From: Acorus gramineus
Lineage: Eukaryota; Streptophyta; Magnoliopsida; Acorales; Acoraceae
NCBI GenBank assembly: GCA_030737835.1
Contig: JAUJYN010000030.1
Coordinates: forward strand, 1,752,057 to 1,816,056
Direction: 5' to 3'
Length of the DNA: 64,000 bases
Shown: in pieces, positions 1 to 11,128 of the stretch
How positions within the stretch are numbered: position 1 is the first letter of the stretch
Layout: the number at the start of each line of letters is the position of its first letter
The notes under the pieces: model-generated
Told to the model about the DNA's origin: nothing
Databases searched by the model: none
Seen by the model: the letters and a program-made list of their open reading frames with translations, nothing else
Made by a program: the position numbers and the translations under genes

Positions 1-2641
1 TGCGTCTTTGTATTGATTACCGGCAGCTGAACAAGCGGACCGTGAAGAACAAGTACCCCTTGCCACGGATTGACGATCTGTTTGACCAGCTCCAGGGAGC
101 GCGTGTCTTTTCTAAGATCGATCTCCGTTCGGGCTACTATCAGCTGAAGATCCGAGAGTCAGATATTTCGAAGACGGCCTTTCGTACCCATTATGGGCAC
201 TACGAGTTCCGAGTACTGCCGTTTGGGTTGACGAATGCGCCGGCAGCCTTCATGGATCTGATGAACCGGGTGTTTCGGCCCTTCCTCGACTCCTTCGTAG
301 TAGTCTTCATCGATGATATTCTGGTGTACTCGAGGAGTCTTGAGGAGCACGCTGACCATCTCCGCACTGTCTTGGAGACTTTGGCCCGACATCAGTTGTT
401 CACCAAGTTCAGTAAGTGCGAGTTTTGGTTGGAGCGTATGGCCTTTCTGGGCCACGTGATTTCCGGCGAGGGCATATCTGTGGACCCGGACAAGACGCTC
501 GCTGTGTCGAATTGGCGTCGACTGTCGAACCCCACAGAGATTCGGAGCTTTCTAGGCTTGGCGGGTTATTATCGGAGGTTTGTCGAGGGTTTCTCGAAGA
601 TAGCTGTTCCTCTGACCCGCCTCACTCGGAAGGATGTCCGGTTCGAGTGGTCCCCAGCTTGCGAGGAGAGCTTCCTGGAGTTGAAGCGAAGGCTCACCTC
701 AGCGCCAGTTCTTACCATTCCGTCTGGGAGTGGTGGATTCGCAGTCTACTCCGATGCATCATGGTTGGGTGTGGGTTGCGTCCTGATGCAGTACGGTAAG
801 GTTGTGGCTTACGCGTCGCGTCAGTTGAAGCCCCATGAGCAGAATTACCCCACCCACGACTTAGAGTTAGCAGCGATCATCTTTGCGCTGAAGATGTGGA
901 GGCACTACCTCTATGGCGAGGAGTTCGAGCTCTTCACTGATCACAAGAGCTTGACTTATTTGCAGTCCTAGCCGGAGCTCAACATGCGTCAGAGACGTTG
1001 GGTCAAGTTCCTGAAGGACTATGATTGTGACATCGCTTACCATCCGGGTAAGGCGAATGTCGTGGCGGATGCTCTCAGCAGGCAGCCCTTGGGCATGGCC
1101 GCCCACTTGGCTGTACGTCGTTGGAGGCTTCTGGAGGAGGCCACTTGCTGGATCAGCGTTCGAGAGACACCTGCGGGTGGCTTTTTGGCCAGGCTAGTGG
1201 TGCAGCCCGTTCTTCTCGACGAGATCTGCACGGCTCAGGGGCAGGATCCTCAGTTTCTAGTCCTCTCTGAAGGCGTCGCCCGGGCGAGCGTCCGGACTAC
1301 CAGATTCGCGAGGACGGGATCCTGCGGTTCAGAGGTCGAGTATGCATTCCTGACGACGCAGAGCTGAAGCAGAAGATCTTGGACGAGGCCCATCGTTCGA
1401 GGTACACAGTGCATCCTGGTGGCACGAAGATGTACAAGGGCCTTCGTCGTGGCTACTGGTGGCGCGGGATGAAGGTGGATATTGGCCGTTTCGTTGCCCG
1501 TTGCTTGGTATGCCAGCAGGTGAAGTCGGAGCATCAGCGTCCTGCGGGGAAGCTGCAATCCATTGAGATTCCTCAGTGGAAGTGGGAGCAGATCACCATG
1601 GACTTCGTTTCGGGCTTGCCGAGGTCACGTTCGGGTCGCGATGCCATCTGGGTAATCGTCGACCGACTGACTAAGTCCGCTCATTTCCTCCCCATCCGAC
1701 TCACCGATTCTCTGGACACCCTGGCGCAGTTGTTTGTCCTCGAGATTGTTCGTCTCCATGGCACTCCCGTCAGCATCATTTCTGATAGAGACGCGAGATT
1801 TACTTCGAGGTTCTGGCGTAGCCTTCAGCACGCCCTTGGTACGAACCTCCACTTCAGTACAGCGTTTCATCCGCAGACGGACGGCCAGTCGGAGAGGACG
1901 ATTCAGACCCTGGAGGACATGCTGCGAGCTTGCGTTCTCGATTTTGGGGGCAGTTGAGAGAGGCATCTTCCGTTGGTGGAGTTTGCCTACAACAACAGCT
2001 ACCACTCGAGTATCCGGATGGCACCATACGAAGCGCTCTATGGCCGTAGCTGCAGGTCCCCCTTGTGTTGGGACGAGGTCGGAGAGCGCCAGTTGGAGGG
2101 ACCAGAGATCATCCACCAGACCTCAGAGATGGTCAAGACGATTCGCGAGCGTATCCGAGTCGCTCAGAGCCGTCAGAAGAGCTACGCCGATCGTCGTCGC
2201 CGTGAGCTCGCCTTCGAGGTTGGTGACCATGTTTTCCTGAAGGTGTCCCCGACGAAGGGCATCTTCCGTTTCGGTGTGCGGGGCAAGCTGAGTCCGCGTT
2301 TCACTGGGCCGTTCCTCATCCTCGAGGGGATTGGAGAGGTGGCCTATCGCATAGCCCTACCCCCACAGTTGGCTCAGGCCCATGACGTCTTCCATGTCTC
2401 GCAGCTGAGGCGTTACGTCCACGATCCTGCTCACGTTATTCCGTTCGAGCCGCTCGTCTTCGAGCTGGACTTGTCATTCGTGGAGCAGCCGATCGAGATC
2501 CTGGACCGACGCGAGAAGAGGCTCCGCACCAAGACCATCCAGCTGGTTAAGGTGCGATGGCAGCACCGTTCTGGTGCCGAGGCCACTTGGGAGCGCGAGG
2601 ACGCCATGCGTGGCGCATATCCGCATCTTTTCCCTTCCTAG
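1..2641 (+). pseudogene. Ty3/gypsy chromovirus pol, 3' part: RT, RNase H, integrase, chromodomain (broken)
   Basis: Polyprotein that copies element RNA into DNA and integrates it. The window opens inside reverse transcriptase. Visible in order are the RT active-site motif FIDDILVYS (about 310-340), RNase H with DASWLGVG and TDHKSLTYL (about 750-960), an integrase HHCC zinc region ending CLVCQQVK (about 1400-1530), the integrase core with ISDRDARF and [11 protein letters not shown], and a C-terminal chromodomain-like region with PIEILDRREKRL and ATWERED (about 2490-2640). Domain order, chromodomain and long LTR fit the Tekay/Del type of plant chromovirus. Lesions: CAG to TAG at 969-971, a frameshift near 1260-1300, and a TGG to TGA stop at 1955-1957. 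It is therefore inactive as it stands. gag, protease and the 5' LTR lie left of the window. A purine tract and LTR follow directly. Confidence 0.93.
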
Positions 2642-2656
2642 ATGTTTTTGTATTTA

Positions 2657-2689
2657 TTTTGAGGACAAAATTTCCTAAGGGGGGAAGAA
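2657..2689 (+). other. Polypurine tract region of the chromovirus
   Basis: The stretch GAGGACAAAATTTCCT is followed by AAGGGGGGAAGAA immediately before the TG of the LTR at 2690. This is the expected plus-strand primer site. The same block occurs before the LTR at 39618. A close variant precedes the 3' LTR of the non-coding element at 54190. Confidence 0.85.
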
Positions 2690-2938
2690 TGTTATATATG
2701 TGTCACTTTTAGCCTTCCGGGCACCTTTGGGACATTTCTGGCAGTTTTTTAACTTTTTCTTTTTTCGATCGGAACCGCTAAAATTTTAGACTTTTAGCTA
2801 TCATCCTGAGCTTGAGAACTCCGATTGAAAATCTAACTGCACATTATGTGTTCTGGTGCCATTTCAAACCACTCACGAAAATTTCATCGAATTCCGGTAA
2901 CGTTTCAGAATTTGACAGTTTCGAATCGTATCCGGGTT

Positions 2939-3064
2939 TTGACCAAGCGAAAAGTCATGGGGAGACTTGACCAAGTCAAAGATGACTTTGACCAAGTCAA
3001 GTTTGACCATTGACTTGGTCAAATCATTTTGTTTGTTTGTGTGGTTAGGTTGACTCAAAGTCAA
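2939..3064 (+). promoter_or_regulatory. Cluster of ten W-box cores in the LTR U3
   Basis: TTGAC begins at 2939, 2967, 2988, 3003, 3010 and 3050, and its reverse complement GTCAA at 2975, 2996, 3018 and 3060. That is ten cores in 126 bp. W-boxes are the known binding sites of WRKY transcription factors, so stress or defence induction of this LTR is an inference. The cluster recurs in the LTRs at 39618 and 58213 but not in the other LTR subtypes. Confidence 0.7.
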
Positions 3065-4120
3065 ACCTCAACAAAAACCCTAAATACCCTAAGTGTGTGA
3101 GTGTGTGTGTGTGTGTGAGCCTAAGTGAGCGTCCCCTTCTCCCTTCCCTTCTCTTCTCTTCATCTCTCTCTCACACACAAAGCTCCATCTCTTCCTCTTC
3201 TCTCTTTTTCCACCATTAGAGGTAGTAGAAGGAAGAAAACAAGAAAACCCTAGAAGGGAAAAAGATTGGTAAGGGTTGGATCTACCTTTCCATGGTCTTT
3301 GTTTAGTTTTCCCCCTTGTTTACCTCCTCTCATGGCTTCTCATAACCCCTGTTTTCAGCCATTCTTGGGCTGAGAAGTGGTCTTGGTGGTGGTGGTCTTG
3401 GTGGTGGCGTTTTGGTGCGCAAAGGGCACCCGAGTTCCCTCCCTTTCCTCTCCTCTCTTTGGATAAGCTTTTCTCCTCCCTATGCTTGTTTAAATGCTTG
3501 ATTAGGGTATGTGATTGGGTGTGCATGCTTGCATGGGTGTTAGGGGGGTGTGGGAGGGCTGAGGAGGGGTGGAAGGGGGTCGGGCGCGCGTGCGGGGTCA
3601 TCCGTGCCCGTGCGCGCGAGTCTGCACGCGCAGGCAGGCGCTTGGGCGCGCAGACGGGCGCGCTGGCTGGCGCCCACGTGTACACGCAGACGCGCGGGCG
3701 TGCGCGTGGAGTGCTGCGGGGGGGTGCGCGCGGGGTGCTGCGCGGGGGCGCAGTGCGCGCGGGTACGCCAGGGCTGGAAGCGCGGTGCGCGCGAGCGTGC
3801 GCGCACGCGCGGCAGCGTGTTTGGGCACGCGTGCAGGGGCGCAGCAGCGCGTCTGGGCGCGCGGGCAAGGGCGCGGCAGTGCGCCCGGGGTGCAGGGGCG
3901 CGTGCGTGCGTGCGCCTTCGTGCGTGCGCGTGCGGGTGGCCGTGCGTATGGCTGCCCGTGGGTTCGGGAGGGTGTCGGGGCACTCGGACTCGCGTGCATA
4001 CGCGCGTGCTCGCATGCGTGCGGGTCCGTATGCATGCTTGTCCTAGTATTGGGTATTTCTAGTAAATTTCTTATGTATTTGTGTAGTTTACTCACCATAT
4101 TGAATGCCCCTTTCTTGCAG

Positions 4121-4156
4121 ATCTTGATGGACGGTCACGCGACGACCCGGGATTCG
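4121..4156 (+). other. Conserved 36-nt micro-exon-like block in the LTR
   Basis: Preceded by TTTCTTGCAG and followed by GTGAGTGGG, both good splice-site matches. Equivalent blocks: 21033-21068, 26234-26272, 30226-30261, 33017-33055, 36631-36666, 41094-41128, 45461-45496, 50429-50465, 55893-55928 and 59409-59444. Seven are 36 nt, two are 39, one is 35 and one is 37. In the phase that joins the next block the peptide is LDGRSRDDP plus two residues. Splicing is inferred, not observed. Confidence 0.55.
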
Positions 4157-4979
4157 GTGAGTGGGACAATCCAACCCAGTAGGGAGGTGTTCGATGCACG
4201 TAGGCGTGCATTGCCCTCCCCTGGGGCACCATAATTGTATATTAACATGTAATAAATGTAAAGCTATGCATGCATGATTAATATGATATATCCATGCCAC
4301 CTTAGACTTTGTATGCTAGGGATACGCACCCTTATATCATGTATAGCGGCCTATGCATGTTTAGTCACCTTGTCCCTTAATTGAAAAGCCCTGAACCTAT
4401 GCATGTTCCCATCTAGTTTAATCTAATTAAATCAAAATGTGAGCATGCCTTAGAGAATATTATAACCTTGTTGTTATAATATATGTCTCCCCGCATCTTA
4501 GTTATGCGCCCTGGAGGAATTCTTGAGAATTCATGACATTAGTAGAGTTGCAATCGGTGTCGACGGATCCAAGAGGATCGTATCCGTGTGAGTAGGCTGT
4601 CTTCTCCTTTTGGTTGGATCCGATGTAGGAACTCCCCGGCGTTGGCTGGCCTGACAGAGGGCTCCCATCCGTAGGTACCTCCGATGCGTCGGACTGTACT
4701 GATAGTGGGAGTATACCAGGTGGAGGCTACGAGGGTGGGAGAGGCTACCGGGTGGACCAGGGGTGGAGAGCGGTCTAGTATGCCCCAAGAGGCCCATGTC
4801 ACCCCCCGAAAAGGGTGAGGGTGAGGGGGGAGGTGGGTTGGCGATGAAACGACCCATTAGAATGTGTGGTTGCTCCCGTTTTAGGGACTGGAAATTATTT
4901 AAGGTTGATATGAATTGTGATGCATGGGTTGTGCTATTCACTGAGCGTGTGCTCACCCCTTGCATATATTTTTCTCCAG

Positions 4980-5032
4980 TGATATCTGAGTCGGATCTGA
5001 AGGAGGAGCTCCCTGAGGCACATCAGCAGTAG
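4980..5032 (+). other. Conserved 53-nt terminal exon-like reading frame in the LTR
   Basis: Follows the acceptor TTTTTCTCCAG. Joined to the 36-nt block through a G/TG codon it reads V-ISESDLKEELPEAHQQ-stop. Sister copies read SSESDLEEELPEGLHQ (22331-22383), ITEEDLKEELPERLHQ (46557-46609), VTELDLKEELPEASHQ (35796 to 35744, minus) and, with a 6-nt in-frame insertion, ATEPESEQREELSEGFLQ (54744 to 54686, minus). No ATG was found upstream, so translation is unproven. Confidence 0.45.
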
Positions 5033-5369
5033 TGGAGCAGCGTCACGTTCTGTGAGTGAGAGGCCATCAGCATCCCCTTCTTGATTGTATGTATTGTATT
5101 CCGTGCTTGGGCACATACTTGTATTTGGATGTCATTGTATATGTCTTTGAATATGTCTTTGAATTATGTATCGGGTCTGTAATATGTCTTTTAATTACAG
5201 ACTCAGTCGTTTGAGCTTCCGCTATTTGTATATATATTATGTCAGCCACCTTATTGTCTGCGTTGTCATTTCGATGTTGTTTAGAGTATTTTATTGATCT
5301 CCTGTATAGACTGCTGATATTATATATACTTGCCACGTCTCGGGGACGGCCGCCCTAGGGCGTGACAGC

Positions 5370-5498
5370 TACATATCGATTGATCATATTAGCACCGACA
5401 GGATGCTTACAGACCCTATGACTCAAGGGCTAGCATCTACATTGTATAAGGAACATGTAGAACATATTGGTCTCATTTCGGATTGGAGCTTGGTGTAA
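5370..5498 (+). pseudogene. Ty1/copia pol C-terminus (end of RNase H)
   Basis: An open 42-codon stretch ends at TAA 5496-5498. It contains DHISTDRMLTDPMTQGL and KEHVEHIGL, the usual C-terminal ending of plant copia polyproteins. The rest of the gene is cut off by the chromovirus LTR ending at 5367. The last part is inside the first unit of the 2.33-kb duplication, and a shorter copy (from HVEHIGL) restarts at 7782. Confidence 0.8.
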
Positions 5499-5933
5499 TT
5501 TTCAACATTTTATGGTTGTACTTTGGTTTATTTATGAATAACATTCATTTTGCCTTTTAACACATTGTGTTAATCAAGTAAATGTCCATGTGGACAATAA
5601 AGAGGGCCATGTAAAAGGCATTTGGTTATAGCCTTTTCATTTAATAGACATAAGGTTTTGTCTAAATAAAGATACTTGATTTAAAGGATAAAATGATATT
5701 GTAATTATGGAAGAGACTACTCTACTATAATGCAATAGAACCATCATAGTTCTTGTAATTGATTCCCTTGAATTGAGTTAAAGATACAGAATCATTGAAA
5801 TTGTTTTTCAAAGCGTGCGCATTATTGTTTTTCAAATTTGATCAATTCAGTACATCAAGTTTATTATTATATATATATTTTTATAAAATATTTTTTAAAA
5901 GATGACGTGTGTTATATGGGCCAAGTGGGAGAA

Positions 5934-6506
5934 TGTTGGAGATATGGATGAGTCAATTAAAGATAATGATTGTATCCCACTATTTTGAAAAGTAGTTATT
6001 GTGATTGAGATTACTTTGACTATTTGTTACGGAGTGGGACACATTTTCTATTCATCCTAATCTCTCACTTAAAGTGGCTCACACATCACACGGTTGAGAA
6101 GTACTGGATGTGATTATGATTCCATTTCTGTTACAGTAACTATCCACATCCCAAGATTAAGTGGGAGGAATCCATAATAGGTGTGATTCCATAAAGATCT
6201 CATTACTGAGATTTGACGATTTGGCCCCCCTCTTACTATATAAATGGGATTGGATCCCATTAGATATCCCAAGTCCAGAGAAGCTAAAGAGAGGAAGTCA
6301 AATATTCTTTTATCCCCTTTCATTTTTCTTTGTAGAGAAGTAAAAGACAGAAGCAAGAAGAGTTAAAGACAGATCGTGATCGACCTCCAGTCATTCAGAT
6401 TAAATATGTCAATCCGTAAGTCTCCGATCCTATAAATTTAGTCTAACATTACTGGCTCGGTATGCTCGTCGTACACAAAGTGAAGTTTTCACGGATGGCC
6501 TCCAAC
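5934..6506 (+). mobile_element. Ty1/copia 3' LTR, copy 1 (573 bp)
   Basis: Preceded by the purine tract CCAAGTGGGAGAA. It starts TGTTGGA and ends TCCAACA, perfect inverted termini. A TATA-like ACTATATAAATGGG lies at about 6235-6248. No primer-binding site follows, which identifies it as a 3' LTR. Confidence 0.88.
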
Positions 6507-7780
6507 ATGATCAAATCCAAGGTTTACATCAACTTGTACATCATACTTTGTTTTTATACATAAATCACAGGTCTAAACCCGTTTTCTATATGGGTTCAGC
6601 AACTTTTTGTTATTTAATATATGCCCATTCCATGAGCCTTTCTATTGTCAAATAAAAAAAAATCAAATAAGGAACAAACGCATCGTATCCCACTATTGAT
6701 ATTCTCTCTCCCTCATTCAATGATTAGGAAGAGCGGGGGAAAGAATTTTATCACCAATTCCAACGTAGTAGGCATGTGTCTCATTAATTACTTCGGTAAG
6801 ATATAATGGAGTATAGTAACTCCCCCTTTTAGTGATGAAAGCCCCAGATTGATCCACGTGTTAGCTTACATGACAAATTATGGTCCATGAAAGATGAGTG
6901 TAGTTGCTCCTCTGAAAGGGACTTGAGAATCATAAAGGAGACATGCAATAATGAAAGAGTAATGTCATTCCGAGATGTGCAGTATTTTTTGTCCAAAAGT
7001 CCTTGCTTTCCTCTGTGTTCTCTTATAGGACATGATATAAACTGTGTACTCTAGAAAATTGACTTTTGTTTCTATAAAAGCAACACATCCTAGGACACTA
7101 CGAAATTCACTCCAGGAGGATGCTCCTTTCTGGTAGTCCTTCATATAGATATTGCGGTCAAACTTAATCATCTTAATGGAGTATACTCTTTTCCTTTGAG
7201 AGGGGACCCGAGAAAGATGCATAAGGGACTCTAGGAGAAAACGTCACAGGAGTACGATTGCAATTCACCCCCAAAATTGAGATAAGAGACTCATTTTTCT
7301 TAGATTTCATTTTCTAGTGAATCTTTCTTTTTTCTACAAGATAAGTGAGATATCTAGCTTGATTGTTGAAGAGCTTGTGACAAACACTACACAAGTGTCA
7401 AGGTTATTTTCTTCTTCTTTGGTTCAGGCAATCACCTCTTGCTCTCCAATGTCTCATCCAACGATCTGAGAAATTTGTTGTGAGCTATGACCTTCAAATC
7501 AATCATCAATGATCCGCTCTCCCACACCTCCAAAATTTGTTGCACCGACACTATTACATTGATTTTTCTCAAACAAATTACCATTAAAATAAAAAAATTT
7601 GGAACTCTTTGTAAATAGTTCAAATTTATCCGACATCATATTCTTCAAATATGTGTCTTATATATTATGTACTTTCTCAAATCAAATAATATTGAAAAAA
7701 AATGATTCTGACTTCCAAACGGTGGCTGCTCACGTGTTCTTCATATGGTCATTTTTACAAGAAAAATGCTATTCATTTAC
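6507..7780. other. Anonymous flank of the copia LTR, no gene recognised
   Basis: AT-rich sequence without a recognisable domain. A minus-strand frame of 85 codons (7222 to 6965) resembles nothing I know and recurs in unit 2 with only two changes. That reflects the recent duplication and is not evidence of coding. Confidence 0.5.
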
Positions 7781-10109
7781 ACATGTAGAACATATTGGTC
7801 TCATTTCGGATTGGAGCTTGGTGTAATTTTCAACATTTTATGGTTGTACTTTGGTTTATTTATGAATAACATTCATTTTGCCTTTTAACACATTGTGTTA
7901 ATCAAGTAAATGTCCATGTGGACAATAAAGAGGGCCATGTAAAAGGCATTTGGTTATAGCCTTTTCATTTAATAGACATAAGGTTTTGTCTAAATAAAGA
8001 TACTTGATTTAAAGGATAAAATGATATTGTAATTATGGAAGAGACTACTCTACTATAATGCAATAGAACCATCATAGTTCTTGTAATTGATTCCCTTGAA
8101 TTGAGTTAAAGATACAGAATCATTGAAATTGTTTTTCAAAGCGTGCGCATTATTGTTTTTCAAATTTGATCAATTCAGTACATCAAGTTTATTATTATAT
8201 ATATATTTTTATAAAATATTTTTTCAAAAGATGACGTGTGTTATATGGGCCAAGTGGGAGAATGTTGGAGATATGGATGAGTCAATTAAAGATAATGATT
8301 GTATCCCACTATTTTGAAAAGTAGTTATTGTGATTGAGATTACTTTGACTATTTGTTACGGAGTGGGACACATTTTCTATTCATCCTAATCTCTCACTTA
8401 AAGTGGCTCACACATCACACGGTTGAGAAGTACTGGATGTGATTGTGATTCCATTTCTGTTACAGTAACTACCCACATCCCAAGATTAAGTGGGAGGAAT
8501 CCATAATAGGTGTGATTCCATAAAGATCTCATTACTGAGATTTGACGATTTGGCCCCCCTCTTACTATATAAATGGGATTGGATCCCATTAGATATCCCA
8601 AGTCCAGAGAAGCTAAAGAGAGGAAGTCAAATATTCTTTTATCCCCTTTCATTTTTCTTTGTAGAGAAGTAAAAGACAGAAGCAAGAAGAGTTAAAGACA
8701 GATCGTGATCGACCTCCAGTCATTCAGATTAAATATGTCAATCCGTAAGTCTCCGATCCTATAAATTTAGTCTAACATTACTGGCTCGGTATGCTCGTCG
8801 TACACAAAGTGAAGTTTTCACGGATGGCCTCCAACATGATCAAATCCAAGGTTTACATCAACTTGTACATCATACTTTGTTTTTATACATAAATCACAGG
8901 TCTAAACCCGTTTTCTATATGGGTTCAGCAACTTTTTGTTATTTAATATATGCCCATTCCATGAGCCTTTCTATTGTCAAATAAAAAAAAATCAAATAAG
9001 GAACAAACGCATCGTATCCCACTATTGATATTCTCTCTCCCTCATTCAATGATTAGGAAGAGCGGGGGAAAGAATTTTACCACCAATTCCAACATAATAG
9101 GCATGTGTCTCATTAATTACTTCGGTAAGATATAATGGAGTATAGTAACTCCCCCTTTTAGTGATGAAAGCCCCAGATTGATCCACGTGTTAGCTTACAT
9201 GACAAATTATGGTCCATGAAAGATGAGTGTAGTTGCTCCTCTGAAAGGGACTTGAGAATCATAAAGGAGACATGCAATAATGAAAGAGTAATGTCATTCC
9301 GAGATGTGCAGTTTTTTTTGTCCAAAAGTCCTTGCTTTCCTCTGTGTTCTCTTATAGGACATGATATAAACTGTGTACTCTAGAAAATTGACTTTTTTTT
9401 CTATAAAAGCAACACATCCTAGGACACTACGAAATTCACTCCAGGAGGATGCTCCTTTCTGGTAGTCCTTCATATAGATATTGCGGTCAAACTTAATCAT
9501 CTTAATGGAGTATACTCTTTTCCTTTGAGAGGGGACCCGAGAAAGATGCATAAGGGACTCTAGGAGAAAACGTCACAGGAGTACGATTGCAATTCACCCC
9601 CAAAATTGAGATAAGAGACTCATTTTTCTTAGATATCATTTTCTAGTGAATCTTTCTTTTTTCTACAAGATAAGTGAGATATCTAGCTTGATTGTTGAAG
9701 AGCTTGTGACAAACACTACACAAGTGTCAAGGTTATTTTCTTCTTCTTTGGTTCAGGCAATCACCTCTTGCTCTCCAATGTCTCATCCAACGATCTGAGA
9801 AATTTGTTGTGAGCTATGACCTTCAAATCAATCATCAATGATCCGCTCTCCCACACCTCCAAAATTTGTTGCACCGACACTATTACATTGATTTTTCTCA
9901 AACAAATTACCATTAAAATAAAAAAATTTGGAACTCTTTGTAAATAGTTCAAATTTATCCGACATCATATTCTTCAAATATGTGTCTTATATATTATGTA
10001 CTTTCTCAAATCAAATAATATTGAAAAAAAATGATTCTGACTTCCAAACGGTGGCTGCTCACGTGTTCTTCATATGGTCATTTTTACAAGAAAAATGCTA
10101 TTCATTTAC
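7781..10109 (+). repeat. Tandem duplication, unit 2 (2329 bp)
   Basis: Near-identical copy of 5453-7780, one base longer because of an extra C near 8225. The junction TTAC/ACATG offers only 1-2 bp of microhomology. The unit ends ATTCATTTAC before TTATTAATC. Confidence 0.93.
8263..8835 (+). mobile_element. Ty1/copia 3' LTR, copy 2 (573 bp)
   Basis: Same TGTTGGA...TCCAACA termini as the LTR at 5934. It differs by only a couple of substitutions and lies 2329 bp downstream as part of duplicated unit 2. Confidence 0.88.
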
Positions 10110-10224
10110 TTATTAATCATGGCTATTAAATGAAAAAAGTTACCACCCAAAATAAGTAAATAAATACAAATAGAAAAGCCCTAATCCAGATCCACAAATA
10201 AGGAAATACTGAGACTATTTTGAA

Positions 10225-10666
10225 TAGGGCTAGTAAACGAACCAAGCCGCTCGAGCTCGGCTCGTGTTTGGCTCGGTTTAAGCTCGTTCAGGCTCGTTCG
10301 ATTAAACAAATGAGAGAGCTTGAACAATTTTAAAGCTCAGTTAGGCTCGAGATCTGGATCGAACTTCATTTTGTGTTCAAATTCGACTCATTGTGTTATA
10401 AAAAACTTAGTTGAAACTTGACTAAACTCTTTTATGAGATCAGAACATTAAATTAATACAAAAGCTATGCTCATTTAAACCCATGAACTTCACTTATTTA
10501 GGTTAAAATTTTGATTTTGATTCTTAAAAACCCTAAAATGAAGAAGAACGCTAGGCTCGTTGAGGCTCGTGAGCTCGATTCGGCTCGGCTTGGCTCGACT
10601 CGTTTATAAACGAGTCGAGCTTGAACATGTCAAAGCTCAACTCGTTTGACTCGTTTACCACCCCTA
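10225..10666. mobile_element. hAT-type MITE, 442 bp, with 8-bp target duplication
   Basis: The left end TAGGGCTAGTAAACGA and the inverted right end TAGGGGTGGTAAACGA match at 14 of 16 positions. Both sides carry the 8-bp duplication ATTTTGAA (10217-10224 and 10667-10674). Terminal repeat type and 8-bp duplication are diagnostic of hAT elements. The body is full of GGCTCG/GAGCTCG words in both orientations and encodes nothing. Confidence 0.93.
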
Positions 10667-10947
10667 ATTTTGAACATTGTGATTCCAAAAATAGAGAAGT
10701 AAATTTTTCCAAATAATTGTAATGGAGTCCATGAATGAGATGGGAGTGGATTAAGCATCGAAATATCTTTACTCCTCCCCACCAAAAGATGATGCAAGAT
10801 TCCCCTTCGGTCTGACTCCAACCTCAGCATTATCAATCCTCCCAAAACGTGAAACGTAGAATCGACCACGTCTCCTCCTCACACCATATCTTCCCAGTAC
10901 CCATAATCCTTACAACCCAATCCCAACAACATTTAAATCCCGTCATA

Positions 10948-10955
10948 TGACGTCA
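10948..10955. promoter_or_regulatory. TGACGTCA bZIP-type palindrome upstream of the MYB-like gene
   Basis: A perfect TGACGTCA palindrome 173 bp before the start codon, with an ATTTAAAT TATA-like word just upstream near 10931. bZIP factors of the TGA/CREB type bind this sequence. Use here is an inference. Confidence 0.45.
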
Positions 10956-11128
10956 CCCAAAGACGGCGACGAACGAAAACGACCCAACCTTTCTTTCCCT
11001 TCCCACTCTCGCAAAGAACGACCCCCCAAAAAAAATCTAAACTAAACAAAACAAAAAGCGGCCACTCCATCCTCATCCACTCCCCACCCCCCAAATCTCA
11101 CATTCTCACCCTCTAATCCTCCTCCGCC

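Larger units (their letters stand above)
2690..5367 (+). mobile_element. Chromovirus 3' LTR, 2678 bp (W-box subtype)
   Basis: Starts TGTTATATATGTGTCAC right after the purine tract and ends GGGCGTGACA. Internal order: a short U3 with a WRKY-type W-box cluster (2939-3064), a GT microsatellite near 3092-3118, a CT-rich leader, a CpG-rich tract (about 3560-4040), a 36-bp micro-exon-like block (4121-4156) between TTGCAG and GTGAGT, a GGGTGAGGGTGAGG block near 4815, and a third block (4980-5032). The first splice donor seen in sister copies (GTAAGC) is changed here to GATAAGC. The LTR interrupts the end of a copia pol gene. The bases after it are GCTAC, so GCTAC should also lie left of the 5' LTR outside the window. 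Closest relatives here are the LTRs at 39618-42363 and 58213-60877. Confidence 0.92.
5453..7780 (+). repeat. Tandem duplication, unit 1 (2328 bp)
   Basis: The unit starts ACATGTAGAACATATTGG and ends ATTCATTTAC. It is followed directly by unit 2. It contains the copia pol end, the copia 3' LTR (5934-6506) and about 1.27 kb of flank. I counted roughly ten differences from unit 2, about 99.5 percent identity. Both LTRs belong to duplicated 3' ends and do not bound one complete element. Confidence 0.93.

Noticed and set aside
2690..2700. Two unrelated LTR families for the TGTTATATATG and TGTTGTGCCTG starts
   Set aside because: Both share the CGTGACA end, the micro-exon block, the BamHI-like cassettes and a mosaic intermediate (35393-38023), so they are subtypes of one superfamily.
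6114..6356. An 80-codon minus-strand gene repeated at 8398-8685
   Set aside because: It lies inside the copia LTR and its conservation is due only to the recent tandem duplication.
5934..8835. A complete copia element bounded by the two 573-bp LTRs
   Set aside because: No primer site follows the first LTR and a copia pol end precedes each. The pair is explained by the 2.33-kb tandem duplication.
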